NCBI RefSeq assembly: GCF_002198675.1
Contig: NZ_MWLL01000015.1
Location: 1-64,000, forward strand
Direction of reading: 5' to 3'
From: Kineosporia sp. R_H_3
GTDB lineage: Bacteria > Actinomycetota > Actinomycetes > Actinomycetales > Kineosporiaceae
Length of the DNA: 64,000 nt
Below are positions 47,122 through 54,650 of this stretch, in pieces. Within the stretch, counting starts at the first letter, position 1, and the number at the start of each line of letters is the position of its first letter. Under the pieces are notes generated by a model. That model searched no databases. It worked only from the letters and a program-made list of their open reading frames with translations, and was not told where the DNA came from. The translations under genes were made by a program, and so were the position numbers.

Positions 47122-48324
47122 TCAGGTCACGGCGGCTGCAGCGCCCAGAGCGTCGGCGGCGGCCGTGACCGACGCGTGGGTCGTCCACCGCCCGAGTGAG
47201 AGGCGGACCGCGGAGAGTGCCTGCTGAGGTGTCCGTCCCATCGCGGTCAGGACCGGTGACGGCTCGGTTCGGCCGCTGTGGCAGGCCGATCCGGTGGACG
47301 CGGCGACCGAGGGGAGATCGGCGAGCAGGGCGTCGGCGCTGAGTCCGTCGATGCTGATGTTGAGGGTGTTGGGCAGCCTGCCGTGCAGCGGACCGTTGAG
47401 GTGGACCCTGCCCGGGAGTCGTTGTTCCAGTAGGTCGTGCAGGGTGTCACGCAGGTCGCGCAGGCGCTCGGTCTCGCCGGCGGCGATGGCGTGGGCGGTG
47501 AGATCCGCGGCAGAGCCGAGGGCCACGGCGAACGCGACGTTCTCGGTACCCGCGCGCAGTCCGCGTTCTTGCCCGCCGCCGGGGACGACGGGCTCGAGGC
47601 GGAGCCCCTCGCGAACGTAGAGGGCAGCGATTCCCTTGGGGGCGTACATCTTGTGCCCGACGACGGTGAGCAGGTCTGCCCCGAGGGTGTCGACGTGGAC
47701 GGCGACCTTGCCGATGCTCTGGGCCGCATCGGTGTGCAGGAGCGCGCCGTGGGCGTGGGTGACCTCGGCGAGTTCGGCGATGGGTTGGATGGTGCCGGTC
47801 TCGTTGTTCGCATGCATCACAGTGACCAGGACCGTGCGGTCGGTCATGGCGTCGGCGAGGGCGCCGGGGTCGACCAAGCCGTCGGTGTCGACGGGTAGGT
47901 AGGTGACGTCGATGCCGTGGAGGCGGTGCAGGGCTTCACATGCACGCAGGACGGCGGGGTGTTCGGTGACCTGGGTGATGACGTGCGGGCGGCCGTGCGC
48001 CCACCGGGTCGGGTCGTCGGTGAGGGCGGCCAGGACGACGCCGCGGATGGCGAGGGTATCGGCCTCGGAGCCGCTGCCGGTGAAGACGATCTCGCCCGCG
48101 GCAGCGCCGACGAGGGCGGCGACCTGGGCTCGGGCGGCGGCGAGAGCCGCGCGGGGAGCGGTGCCGTTGGCGTGGCTGCTGGACGGGTTGCCGAAGTGCT
48201 CCGCGAAGTACGGCCGCATGGCGTCGGTGACTCCTGGGTCGATCGGGGTGGTGGCGTTGTAGTCCAGGTAGATCGGTCCGTTCCGGAACGGGCCGGCTCC
48301 CGTGTCGGTGGCGATGTCGGTCAT
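47122..48324 (-). CDS. Cysteine desulfurase (NifS/IscS-like)
   Basis: ATG 48324 overlaps the preceding stop (ATGA); 400 residues. The PLP fold is clear: IYLDYNATTPIDPGV, HFGNPSSSHANG, FTGSGSEADTLAIRG, HANNETGTIQPI, LLHTDAAQSIGK, and the Schiff-base Lys in TVVGHKMYAPKGIAALYVREG. The catalytic Cys loop is STGSACHSGRTEPSPVLTAMG. It removes sulfur from cysteine to give an enzyme persulfide. The company of rhodanese, DsrE and persulfide dioxygenase genes suggests a dedicated persulfide pathway rather than general Fe-S assembly. Confidence 0.93.
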   Translation of the reverse strand: MTDIATDTGAGPFRNGPIYLDYNATTPIDPGVTDAMRPYFAEHFGNPSSSHANGTAPRAALAAARAQVAALVGAAAGEIVFTGSGSEADTLAIRGVVLAALTDDPTRWAHGRPHVITQVTEHPAVLRACEALHRLHGIDVTYLPVDTDGLVDPGALADAMTDRTVLVTVMHANNETGTIQPIAELAEVTHAHGALLHTDAAQSIGKVAVHVDTLGADLLTVVGHKMYAPKGIAALYVREGLRLEPVVPGGGQERGLRAGTENVAFAVALGSAADLTAHAIAAGETERLRDLRDTLHDLLEQRLPGRVHLNGPLHGRLPNTLNISIDGLSADALLADLPSVAASTGSACHSGRTEPSPVLTAMGRTPQQALSAVRLSLGRWTTHASVTAAADALGAAAAVT

Positions 48325-48998
48325 GCGACGTCGTCCGCGAAGGCGGTGGCGACGGGGAGGTCGGCGAGACGCCACTCGAGCATGCCGTGGCGCAGGCGGG
48401 CGGCGGGGCGTCCGTCGGCGCGCAGGCGGCGGACGGCGTCGTGGGCCATGACGCAGTAGGCGCCGCGGCAGTAGGCGACGATCTGCCGGTCGGCGGGAAG
48501 GGTGTCGAGGCGGTCGGCGAGCTCGGCGAGCGGGACGGACACGGCGCCGGGGATGTGCCCGGCGGCGTACTCCTCGGCGGGGCGGACGTCGATGACGGTG
48601 ACCTGGCCGGCACGGGCGCGGCGCAGCAGCTCGTCGCGGTCGACGGCCTCGGTGTCCTCGGGGCCGAGATAGGCGCGGGCGGCGGGCTGCAGGTCGCTGA
48701 GGTGGGTGGCGGCGACCTCCTGGAGGTGGCCGTACAGGGCGGCGACGTCGGGGCCGGTGAGGCGGTAGTGGACGCGGACGCCGTCCTTTCGGGTGGTGAC
48801 GAGGTGGGCCTGCTTGAGGGTCTGCAGGTGTGCCGAGCAGGTCGTCACGCCCAGGTTCGCGGTGCGGGCGAGGGATTCCACGGTGCGTTCGCCCTGGGCG
48901 AGGAGGTCGAGCAGCTCCAGCCGCTTGGGGCTGGCCAAGGCCTTGCCGATGCGGGCGAACTGCTCGAACAGTGCGTCCTTGTCCGCGCGGCGGCTCAT
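48321..48998 (-). CDS. ArsR regulator fused to a rhodanese domain
   Basis: ATG 48998 gives 225 residues. The first 100 are an ArsR winged helix (RIGKALASPKRLELLDLLAQGERTVESLARTANLGVTTCSAHLQTLKQAHLVTTRKDGVRVHYRL). Its TTCSAHLQ puts a Cys in the recognition helix. From about 125 a rhodanese domain follows: GQVTVIDVRPAEEYAAGHIPGAVSVPLAELADRLDTLPADRQIVAYCRGAYCVMAHDAVRRLRA, with the active Cys in YCRGAYC. Such ArsR-rhodanese fusions are known near sulfur genes and may sense persulfides directly. It is coupled to the desulfurase and probably acts at the divergent promoter near 49430. Confidence 0.9.
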   Translation of the reverse strand: MSRRADKDALFEQFARIGKALASPKRLELLDLLAQGERTVESLARTANLGVTTCSAHLQTLKQAHLVTTRKDGVRVHYRLTGPDVAALYGHLQEVAATHLSDLQPAARAYLGPEDTEAVDRDELLRRARAGQVTVIDVRPAEEYAAGHIPGAVSVPLAELADRLDTLPADRQIVAYCRGAYCVMAHDAVRRLRADGRPAARLRHGMLEWRLADLPVATAFADDVA

Positions 48999-49044
48999 CG
49001 CGTGCCTTCGTTCCACAGGCGCCTGGCGGTCAGACGTCTGACGG

Positions 49045-49395
49045 TCAGAAGGAGATGACCTTGTCGGCCCACAGCGTCCAGTCGGTGCACAGGTCCAGCG
49101 TTCCGCGCTCCGCGCCGTCCACGAGGGAGACATCGGTCAGGCCGCGGGCGTCCAGGCAGGTCCCGCAGCAGCCGATCTGGCCGCCGTGCCGGAGGACACC
49201 GGACGTCATCCGGTCGAGGTGGTAGTAGCCGTCGGGCACCTTCTGGCCGGCGACCGCCGCCCCGACCGAGTCGCCGAACAGGAACACCCGCACCTCGACG
49301 TCGTCGCGGTGGGCCAGTGACCCCGCCAGTCGCAGCCCGTTCCAGGTCCGCTCGCTCCCGTAGGGAGGGTCGTTCAGCAGTATGAGGATCTTCAC
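49045..49395 (-). CDS. DsrE/F-like sulfur-carrier protein
   Basis: GTG 49395 begins VKILILLNDPPYGSERTWNGLRLAGSLA, typical for DsrE-like proteins; 116 residues. It continues with VRVFLFGDSVGAAVAGQKVPDGYYHLDRM and HGGQIGCCGTCLDARGL, with a CCGTC cluster where DsrE-type sulfur transfer occurs. It probably accepts sulfur from rhodanese or desulfurase partners. It is the first gene of the three-gene minus-strand operon and starts close to the divergent operator. Confidence 0.88.
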   Translation of the reverse strand: MKILILLNDPPYGSERTWNGLRLAGSLAHRDDVEVRVFLFGDSVGAAVAGQKVPDGYYHLDRMTSGVLRHGGQIGCCGTCLDARGLTDVSLVDGAERGTLDLCTDWTLWADKVISF

Positions 49396-49411
49396 CCATC
49401 CGACGATACCG

Positions 49412-49444
49412 TCCAATCTTCCAGAGATTATTGGACTATAGTCC
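49412..49444. promoter_or_regulatory. Divergent operator of the persulfide genes
   Basis: TCCAAT-12 bases-ATTGGA (49412-49435) overlaps the perfect palindrome GGACTATAGTCC (49433-49444). It lies between the DsrE-like gene (minus) and the hydrolase-rhodanese gene (plus), the expected place for the ArsR-rhodanese protein. ACTATAGT also has -10-like TATAGT on both strands. Confidence 0.65.
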
Positions 49445-49494
49445 CGATCGGTTGTCCACGTTGGGATATCGCAGGGGCGAGCGAGGAGGCTGAC

Positions 49495-50991
49495 GTGGCG
49501 AGCGTGTCAGGGGTGCCGGGTGTTCCGGGTGTGATTGCTCTCGTCGACGAGGGGCTGGGCAACTCGGCCTACCTGGTGGATCTCGGTGATGGGCGTGCTC
49601 TTGCTGTGGACGCCAGCCGGGACCTGCGCCGTCTGCGCGGGGCCGCTGCGGGGTCCGGGCTTCGGGTGACGTTCGCCGCCGAAACCCACCTGCACGCCGA
49701 CTTCTTGTCCGGGGCGGTCCAGCTCGCCGCTGACGAGGGAGCCCGGGTTTTGGCGTCCGCCGCCGGCGAGCGGCAGTTCCCGCACACGGGCCTGAAGGAC
49801 GGCGACGAGGTCGACCTCGGCGGGTTGCGGCTGCAGGTTCTGGCGACGCCTGGGCACACCGGTGAGCACCTGGCGTTCCTGCTCCTGGACGGCGACCGCC
49901 CGCTCGGGGTGTTCACCGGTGGGTCGCTCATCGTGGGCTCCGCCGCCCGTACCGATCTGGTGTCCCCGGACCGGACCGTCGAGCTCGCTCGGGCCCAGTA
50001 CGCATCGGTCCGACGGCTGCTGACACTGTCCGACGACCTGCCGGTATGGCCGACGCACGGCGCCGGTTCGTTCTGCTCGGCTCCTCCTGGCGCCGACCGG
50101 ACCACGACGATCGGCCGGGAGCGGACGACCAACCCGCTGCTCGTCGGGATCGGTGGGCCCCCCGCGGGCGAGGACGAGTTCGTGTCCCGGCTCCTGGCCG
50201 GCCTCGGCACCTACCCCACCTACTTCGGTCGCCTCGGCGAGCTCAACCGCCGTGGGCCGGCTCTGGTCCCGGTCCCGGTCACCCCATCGGCGCTTAGCGT
50301 CGATGACGTCCTGGCCCTGCAGGGCAGGGGCGCTCAGGTAGTCGACGTTCGACCCGTCGAAGCCTTCGCCGCCGGTCACGTTCCCGGATCGTTGTCGAAC
50401 CCGCTGCGCCCGGCCTTCGGTACCTGGCTCGGCTGGCTCGCCGATCCCGAGCGTCCCGTGGTCGTCGTCTGCGACCGGCCCACCCCGCACGACGTCGATG
50501 ACCGCGACAACGTCGACGAAATGGACGAGGTCGTGTGGCAGGCCCTCAAGGTCGGCTTCGACAATGTCGTCGGCGAACTCGCCGGTGGCCTGCGCGCGTG
50601 GCGTGACGCTGGGCTGCCGGTCACCGCCACGAGCGTCGTCTCTGCGTCCGAGGCGGCCGGCGACACTGGACGGACGACCGTCCTGGACGTCCGTCAGGAC
50701 AGCGAGTTCGCGGCCGGGCATGTGCCGGGAGCGGTCCACCTCGAGCTGGGCCGGCTCCTGGACCCTGAGGCGGTGGCGGCGATCCGGCCCGGGCCGGTGC
50801 TGGTCATGTGCGGGCACGGCGAACGGGCGATGTCCGCCGCGAGCCTGCTGCTCGCGGCCGGGCGCACCGATGTCGCCGTCCTTGCCGGAGGCCCGGACGA
50901 CCTCTGCGCCGCCACTGGCACCGACCTGGCCCGTGGTCCGGCAGTCTCTGGGAGCCCGGCCGTCTCCGAGGGCGCGGGGGAGCGGTCGTGA
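49495..50991 (+). CDS. Persulfide dioxygenase-like metallo-beta-lactamase fused to two rhodanese domains
   Basis: GTG 49495 follows GAGGAGG by 6 bases; 498 residues. Residues 1-230 are a metallo-beta-lactamase domain with AETHLHADFLSG (HxHxDxxxG), ATPGHTGEHLAFLL and WPTHGAGS, the pattern of ETHE1/BigR-operon persulfide dioxygenases. A rhodanese domain follows at about 265-375 (GAQVVDVRPVEAFAAGHVPGS, VVVCDRPTPHDV). A second is at about 395-480 (TVLDVRQDSEFAAGHVPGAVH, VLVMCGHGERAM with catalytic Cys). The dual rhodanese tail would load glutathione- or protein-persulfide for oxidation to sulfite. It is coupled to a transporter gene. Confidence 0.9.
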   Translation: MASVSGVPGVPGVIALVDEGLGNSAYLVDLGDGRALAVDASRDLRRLRGAAAGSGLRVTFAAETHLHADFLSGAVQLAADEGARVLASAAGERQFPHTGLKDGDEVDLGGLRLQVLATPGHTGEHLAFLLLDGDRPLGVFTGGSLIVGSAARTDLVSPDRTVELARAQYASVRRLLTLSDDLPVWPTHGAGSFCSAPPGADRTTTIGRERTTNPLLVGIGGPPAGEDEFVSRLLAGLGTYPTYFGRLGELNRRGPALVPVPVTPSALSVDDVLALQGRGAQVVDVRPVEAFAAGHVPGSLSNPLRPAFGTWLGWLADPERPVVVVCDRPTPHDVDDRDNVDEMDEVVWQALKVGFDNVVGELAGGLRAWRDAGLPVTATSVVSASEAAGDTGRTTVLDVRQDSEFAAGHVPGAVHLELGRLLDPEAVAAIRPGPVLVMCGHGERAMSAASLLLAAGRTDVAVLAGGPDDLCAATGTDLARGPAVSGSPAVSEGAGERS

Positions 50992-52274
50992 TCCCGGATC
51001 GGGGTACTCCCAGGCTCGGGCTCGGCGTCAACGCGGCCCAGTTCACCCTGCTCGTCGCCGTCAACGCGCTCGTCGGAGGGATGCTCGGCCAGGAACGCAC
51101 CGTCCTGCCGCTGCTCGCCGACCAGGTCTTCAAGGTCCCGGCGTACACCTCGGCTTTGGGCTACATCGCCGCGTTCGGTGCCGTGAAGGCCGCGACGAAC
51201 TACCTTGCCGGCACCCTGTCCGACCGGTACGGGCGCAAGCCCGTCCTCGTCGCCGGCTGGCTCGTCGGGCTGCCCGTCCCGCTGCTGCTCATCTGGGCGC
51301 CTTCCTGGGGTTGGGTGATCGCCGCGAACGTGCTGCTCGGCGTCAACCAGGGCCTGACCTGGTCGACCACGGTCATCATGAAGATCGACCTCGTCGGCCC
51401 CGCCCGACGCGGGCTCGCGATGGGCCTCAACGAGGCCGCCGGGTACGGCGCCGTCGCCGCGACCGCCCTGGCGACCGGCTACCTCGCCGCCCGCTACGGG
51501 CTGCGACCGGCACCGTTCTACCTCGGCCTCGCCTTCGCCGCCCTCGGCCTGGGGGTCTCTACCCTGTTCGTCCGCGAGACCCACCACCACGCACGCCTGG
51601 AAGCGGGCACCCGCACCACCCCTGTCCCCAAGTCGGACGACGGGGCGAGCCATCACGGTGGGCTGACCGACCGGCAGATCTTCACGCGGACATCGTTCAG
51701 CGACCGTGCACTGTCGTCGGCCAGCCAGGCCGGGATGGTGAACAACCTCAACGACGGCCTCGCCTGGGGCCTGTTCCCGCTGCTGTTCGCCGCAGCCGGG
51801 CTGTCCGTGGCCCGGATCGGCGTCCTGGCCGCGCTCTACCCGGCGGTCTGGGGCGCCGGCCAACTCGTCACCGGTGCCCTGTCCGACCGGGTCGGACGCA
51901 AACCGCTCATCGTCGCCGGGATGCTCCTGCAGGCCGCAGCCCTGGCGGGGTTCGCCATCGCCACGTCGTTCGCGGGCTGGGCCGGTGCTGCGGTCGCCCT
52001 CGGCGCCGGGACCGCGATGGTCTACCCGACCCTGCTCGCCGCGATCGGCGACGTCGCCCACCCGACCTGGCGGGCCCGCTCGGTCGGGATCTACCGGCTC
52101 TGGCGTGACGGCGGGTTCGCCGTCGGCGCCCTGCTCTGCGGCCTCGTCGCCGACGCCTGGGGCATCCGCCCGGCGATCTGGACCGTCGCGGCCCTCACCG
52201 CCGCCTCCGGCCTGCTCGTCGCCGCCAGGATGTACGAGACCATGCACCGCGAACCCGCATCGCAATCGGCCTGA
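50988..52274 (+). CDS. MFS transporter in the persulfide operon
   Basis: GTG 50988 overlaps the hydrolase-rhodanese stop (GTGA); 428 residues and about 12 helices. MFS motif A is present: AGTLSDRYGRKPVLVAGW and again TGALSDRVGRKPLIVAGM. MGLNEAAGYGAVAATALATGYLA resembles the helix 5 motif. The middle loop is long and His-rich (RETHHHARLEAGTRTT, GASHHGGLTD). Export of a small sulfur compound or a drug is possible; the operon suggests sulfite or thiosulfate relatives, but no homologue can be fixed by eye. Confidence 0.85.
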   Translation: MIPDRGTPRLGLGVNAAQFTLLVAVNALVGGMLGQERTVLPLLADQVFKVPAYTSALGYIAAFGAVKAATNYLAGTLSDRYGRKPVLVAGWLVGLPVPLLLIWAPSWGWVIAANVLLGVNQGLTWSTTVIMKIDLVGPARRGLAMGLNEAAGYGAVAATALATGYLAARYGLRPAPFYLGLAFAALGLGVSTLFVRETHHHARLEAGTRTTPVPKSDDGASHHGGLTDRQIFTRTSFSDRALSSASQAGMVNNLNDGLAWGLFPLLFAAAGLSVARIGVLAALYPAVWGAGQLVTGALSDRVGRKPLIVAGMLLQAAALAGFAIATSFAGWAGAAVALGAGTAMVYPTLLAAIGDVAHPTWRARSVGIYRLWRDGGFAVGALLCGLVADAWGIRPAIWTVAALTAASGLLVAARMYETMHREPASQSA

Positions 52275-52336
52275 CCGCCGGTCAGCAGACACGCACCTGG
52301 ACTGGCGACATGTGTCGGCCGAGAGGAGCCCTGACC

Positions 52337-53140
52337 GTGAAGCTCGCGTCGACCGGTGGCGCACCACCATTGCTCCAAGGCAAGGCGTACGCCGAGCCGT
52401 CGGTCTTCCGGCCGGAGAACCTGCTGCGCGAGGCGCGCCGGCAGAAGCAGCTGTCGGACCGGCCCGTCCCGGACGTCTGCCTCCTCGACCCCGACGGTGA
52501 CGTCGTCCGCCACCTCGTCGAGACCGGGCGCGGTCGCCTCGAGCCGGGCTGGGCGTGCTACCACACCCAGATGTGGACCACCGAGTGGGACGGCCTGCGC
52601 GCGGGCGTCGTCGGTTGCGCGGTCGGAGCCCCGTTCGCGGTCCTCGTCGCCGAGCAGCTCGCCGTCAGCGGAGCGACCCTCGTCGTCAGCATCACCTCCG
52701 CCGGCCAGCTTGCGCCACTGGCTGACCCGCCGTACTTCGTCCTCATCGACCGCGCCCTGCGCGACGAAGGAACGAGCCTGCACTACCAACCACCGAGCAC
52801 CTGGTCCGACCTCTCCGGCCACCTCGCCGCAGCACTCGCACCCCTCACCACCCCACGCGGCACACTGTTCAGCGGCTCGTCGTGGACGACCGACGCGCCT
52901 TACCGCGAGACCGAGGCAGCGATCGCCGTGGCCGTCGACGCCGGTGCTATCTGTGTGGAGATGGAGGCCGCAGCCCTGTACGCCTACGCCGCCGCCCGCG
53001 ATCGCGACGTGGTCTGCATCGCCCACGTCACCAACTCGATGGCCGTCGCCGGCGACGACTTCGAGAAGGGCGACACCAACGGCGCCGGCGCAGCGCTCAC
53101 CCTGGCCGCCGCTGTCGCCCGTGCCGTCGCTGCTCGCTGA
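52337..53140 (+). CDS. Nucleoside phosphorylase-like protein
   Basis: GTG 52337 lies after GAGAGGAG; 267 residues. AGVVGCAVGAPFAVLVAEQLAVSGATLVVSITSAGQL and the late AIAVAVDAGAICVEMEAAALYAYAAARDRDVVCIAHVTNSMA are signatures of the PNP/UDP phosphorylase family. EMEAAALYA is the base/ribose-binding motif. GTLFSGSSWTTDAPYRET resembles the loop that precedes it. The purpose within metal/sulfur cargo is unclear; methylthioadenosine handling would be one link, but this is a guess. Confidence 0.8.
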   Translation: MKLASTGGAPPLLQGKAYAEPSVFRPENLLREARRQKQLSDRPVPDVCLLDPDGDVVRHLVETGRGRLEPGWACYHTQMWTTEWDGLRAGVVGCAVGAPFAVLVAEQLAVSGATLVVSITSAGQLAPLADPPYFVLIDRALRDEGTSLHYQPPSTWSDLSGHLAAALAPLTTPRGTLFSGSSWTTDAPYRETEAAIAVAVDAGAICVEMEAAALYAYAAARDRDVVCIAHVTNSMAVAGDDFEKGDTNGAGAALTLAAAVARAVAAR

Positions 53141-53157
53141 GTCACGTCAGGCGCGGC

Positions 53158-53784
53158 TCATGGCGCCCACAAGGTGCCGGTGACCCACTCCCGGGTCACC
53201 GGCAGCCCGGGAACGTCGATCCGTCGCAGCCCGCCGGTGTCGAAGCCTGCTGCGGTGAACGTGGCGGCCGTGTCCCGGGTTGGGTTACAGCCGGCGCCGA
53301 ACCACCGCCAAGGCACCCGCAGCCGTTGCTGCCACGCGGCCAGAGCCGGGTCTAGGGACCGCACGTGCTCCAGGACGAGGACCTGTCCACCCGGCCGCAA
53401 GACGCGCCGGATCTCCGCGACTGCGGCGGTCGGGTCCTGCACGGTGCACAGGGTCAGCGTCGCGAGGACGGTGTCTACGCTGGCGTCATCCAACGGCAGC
53501 GTCTCGGCCCCCACTTGGTGCACGACCGCGCCCGGTGGCAAGTTCGGGGTGAGCCGGCGGACCATGTGCGGGTCGGGCTCGATCGCGTGGACGGCGGTCA
53601 CGGCCGGGCCGAGGTGCGGCAGGTTCAGCCCCACCCCCGACCCGAGGTCGACGACCACGCCCCTGGCGGACGCCAGCAGCGCCCGACGTTCCGCGCCGAC
53701 GGGACCGGCCTCGATGCCGCGGGCCATCCGGGTGTAGAGCGCTGCGAACACCGGGTGCGCGACGTGCGTCCCCGCCGCCGTCAC
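53158..53784 (-). CDS. Class I SAM-dependent methyltransferase
   Basis: GTG 53784 overlaps the TetR stop (GTGA), giving 208 residues; the frame stays open upstream but only as a shadow of the regulator gene. Motif I is GVVVDLGSGVGLNLPHLG, followed by AVHAIEPDPHMVRRL, the post-I DDASVDTVLATLTLCTVQDP and RPGGQVLVLEHVRSLD. The end has WQQRLRVPWRWFGAGCNPTRDTAATFTAAGF, typical of UbiE-like small-molecule methyltransferases, sometimes annotated as arsenite or lipid methyltransferases. The substrate is not known. Confidence 0.88.
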   Translation of the reverse strand: MTAAGTHVAHPVFAALYTRMARGIEAGPVGAERRALLASARGVVVDLGSGVGLNLPHLGPAVTAVHAIEPDPHMVRRLTPNLPPGAVVHQVGAETLPLDDASVDTVLATLTLCTVQDPTAAVAEIRRVLRPGGQVLVLEHVRSLDPALAAWQQRLRVPWRWFGAGCNPTRDTAATFTAAGFDTGGLRRIDVPGLPVTREWVTGTLWAP

Positions 53785-54545
53785 CGTCGCCCACCGGTCT
53801 TGGTAGCGACAGACGGCGCGGGCGCCGTCCCGCGGGCCAGGAGCTGGGTGAGCATGTCGACCACCTCGTCGTCGTCGAAGTCTTCCCGGCCGGCGGGCAG
53901 GCCGACCGGGGTGCCGGCGGGGTCCCAGTGCCGGTGTACCGCCCACAGCACACACAGCTCCACGACGGTGCGGGCCACCAGCTCGACCACCCCGGGGACG
54001 ACCAGGTGGCCGCTGGCGCCGCGCCGACGCAGATAGTCGGCCATCGCCCCCATCTGCAGGGAGCGGCCGTCCTCGAACCAGACCTGCCCCAGCTCGGAGA
54101 ACTCCGGCGCGCAGCGATCGACCAGCTTGATCCCGAACCGGTTCGCGGACAGCCGCCGGTACAGGTCGGCCACCACCGCGGTGAGCTCCTGCGGCCCCGT
54201 GACGCCGTCTGGTGGTTCGTCCCGCAACAGTGCCGCCGTCAGCTCGAGGTCCGGGAGCTGCGCGGCGAGCCTGCCCCGGACGACCGCCGCGAGGTCGCCG
54301 GGCAGCCCTGGTGCGACCGGCAGCATCGACCGGTCCGGCAGCGGCTCGACCCCGTCGGCGTACCTCAACGCCGCAGAGAAGAGCGCGAGCTTGCCGGTCG
54401 CGTACCCGTACAGCGCGCCCTTGCTGACCCCGAGCACGTCCGCGACGTCCTGCACCTGCGCCCTCTGAAACCCATGCGCCACGAACACCTGTGCAGACGC
54501 CGCGACCACAGCGGCGAACCGGTCCGGCGGCATCCGACGAGGCAT
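53781..54545 (-). CDS. TetR-family regulator
   Basis: ATG 54545 starts a 254-residue protein with an N-terminal helix-turn-helix (AAVVAASAQVFVAHGFQRAQVQDVADVLGVSKGALYGYATGKLALFSAALRY). It is followed by a ligand domain of about 180 residues with RFGIKLVDRCAPEFSELGQVWFEDGR. A dyad at 54565-54579 upstream is the probable autoregulatory site. It is coupled to the methyltransferase gene, which it probably represses. Confidence 0.92.
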   Translation of the reverse strand: MPRRMPPDRFAAVVAASAQVFVAHGFQRAQVQDVADVLGVSKGALYGYATGKLALFSAALRYADGVEPLPDRSMLPVAPGLPGDLAAVVRGRLAAQLPDLELTAALLRDEPPDGVTGPQELTAVVADLYRRLSANRFGIKLVDRCAPEFSELGQVWFEDGRSLQMGAMADYLRRRGASGHLVVPGVVELVARTVVELCVLWAVHRHWDPAGTPVGLPAGREDFDDDEVVDMLTQLLARGTAPAPSVATKTGGRR

Positions 54546-54564
54546 GATGTGACTGTTTCATAAC

Positions 54565-54579
54565 TGACCCAGTCGGTCA
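54565..54579. promoter_or_regulatory. TetR-type operator
   Basis: TGACC-CAGTC-GGTCA is a 15-base dyad 20 bases upstream of the TetR start, at the expected promoter position. Confidence 0.6.
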
Positions 54580-54650
54580 ATATTGGCGGCGTTCTCAATC
54601 AGTTGGCGATATCGGTCCGCATCGTGCCTGTGTTGCCGCGGGGCCTCCGG

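Noticed and set aside
53785-54561. Upstream extension of the methyltransferase frame
   Set aside because: The frame stays open across the TetR gene, but the translation there is Arg/Gly-rich noise while the TetR helix-turn-helix is in the other frame.
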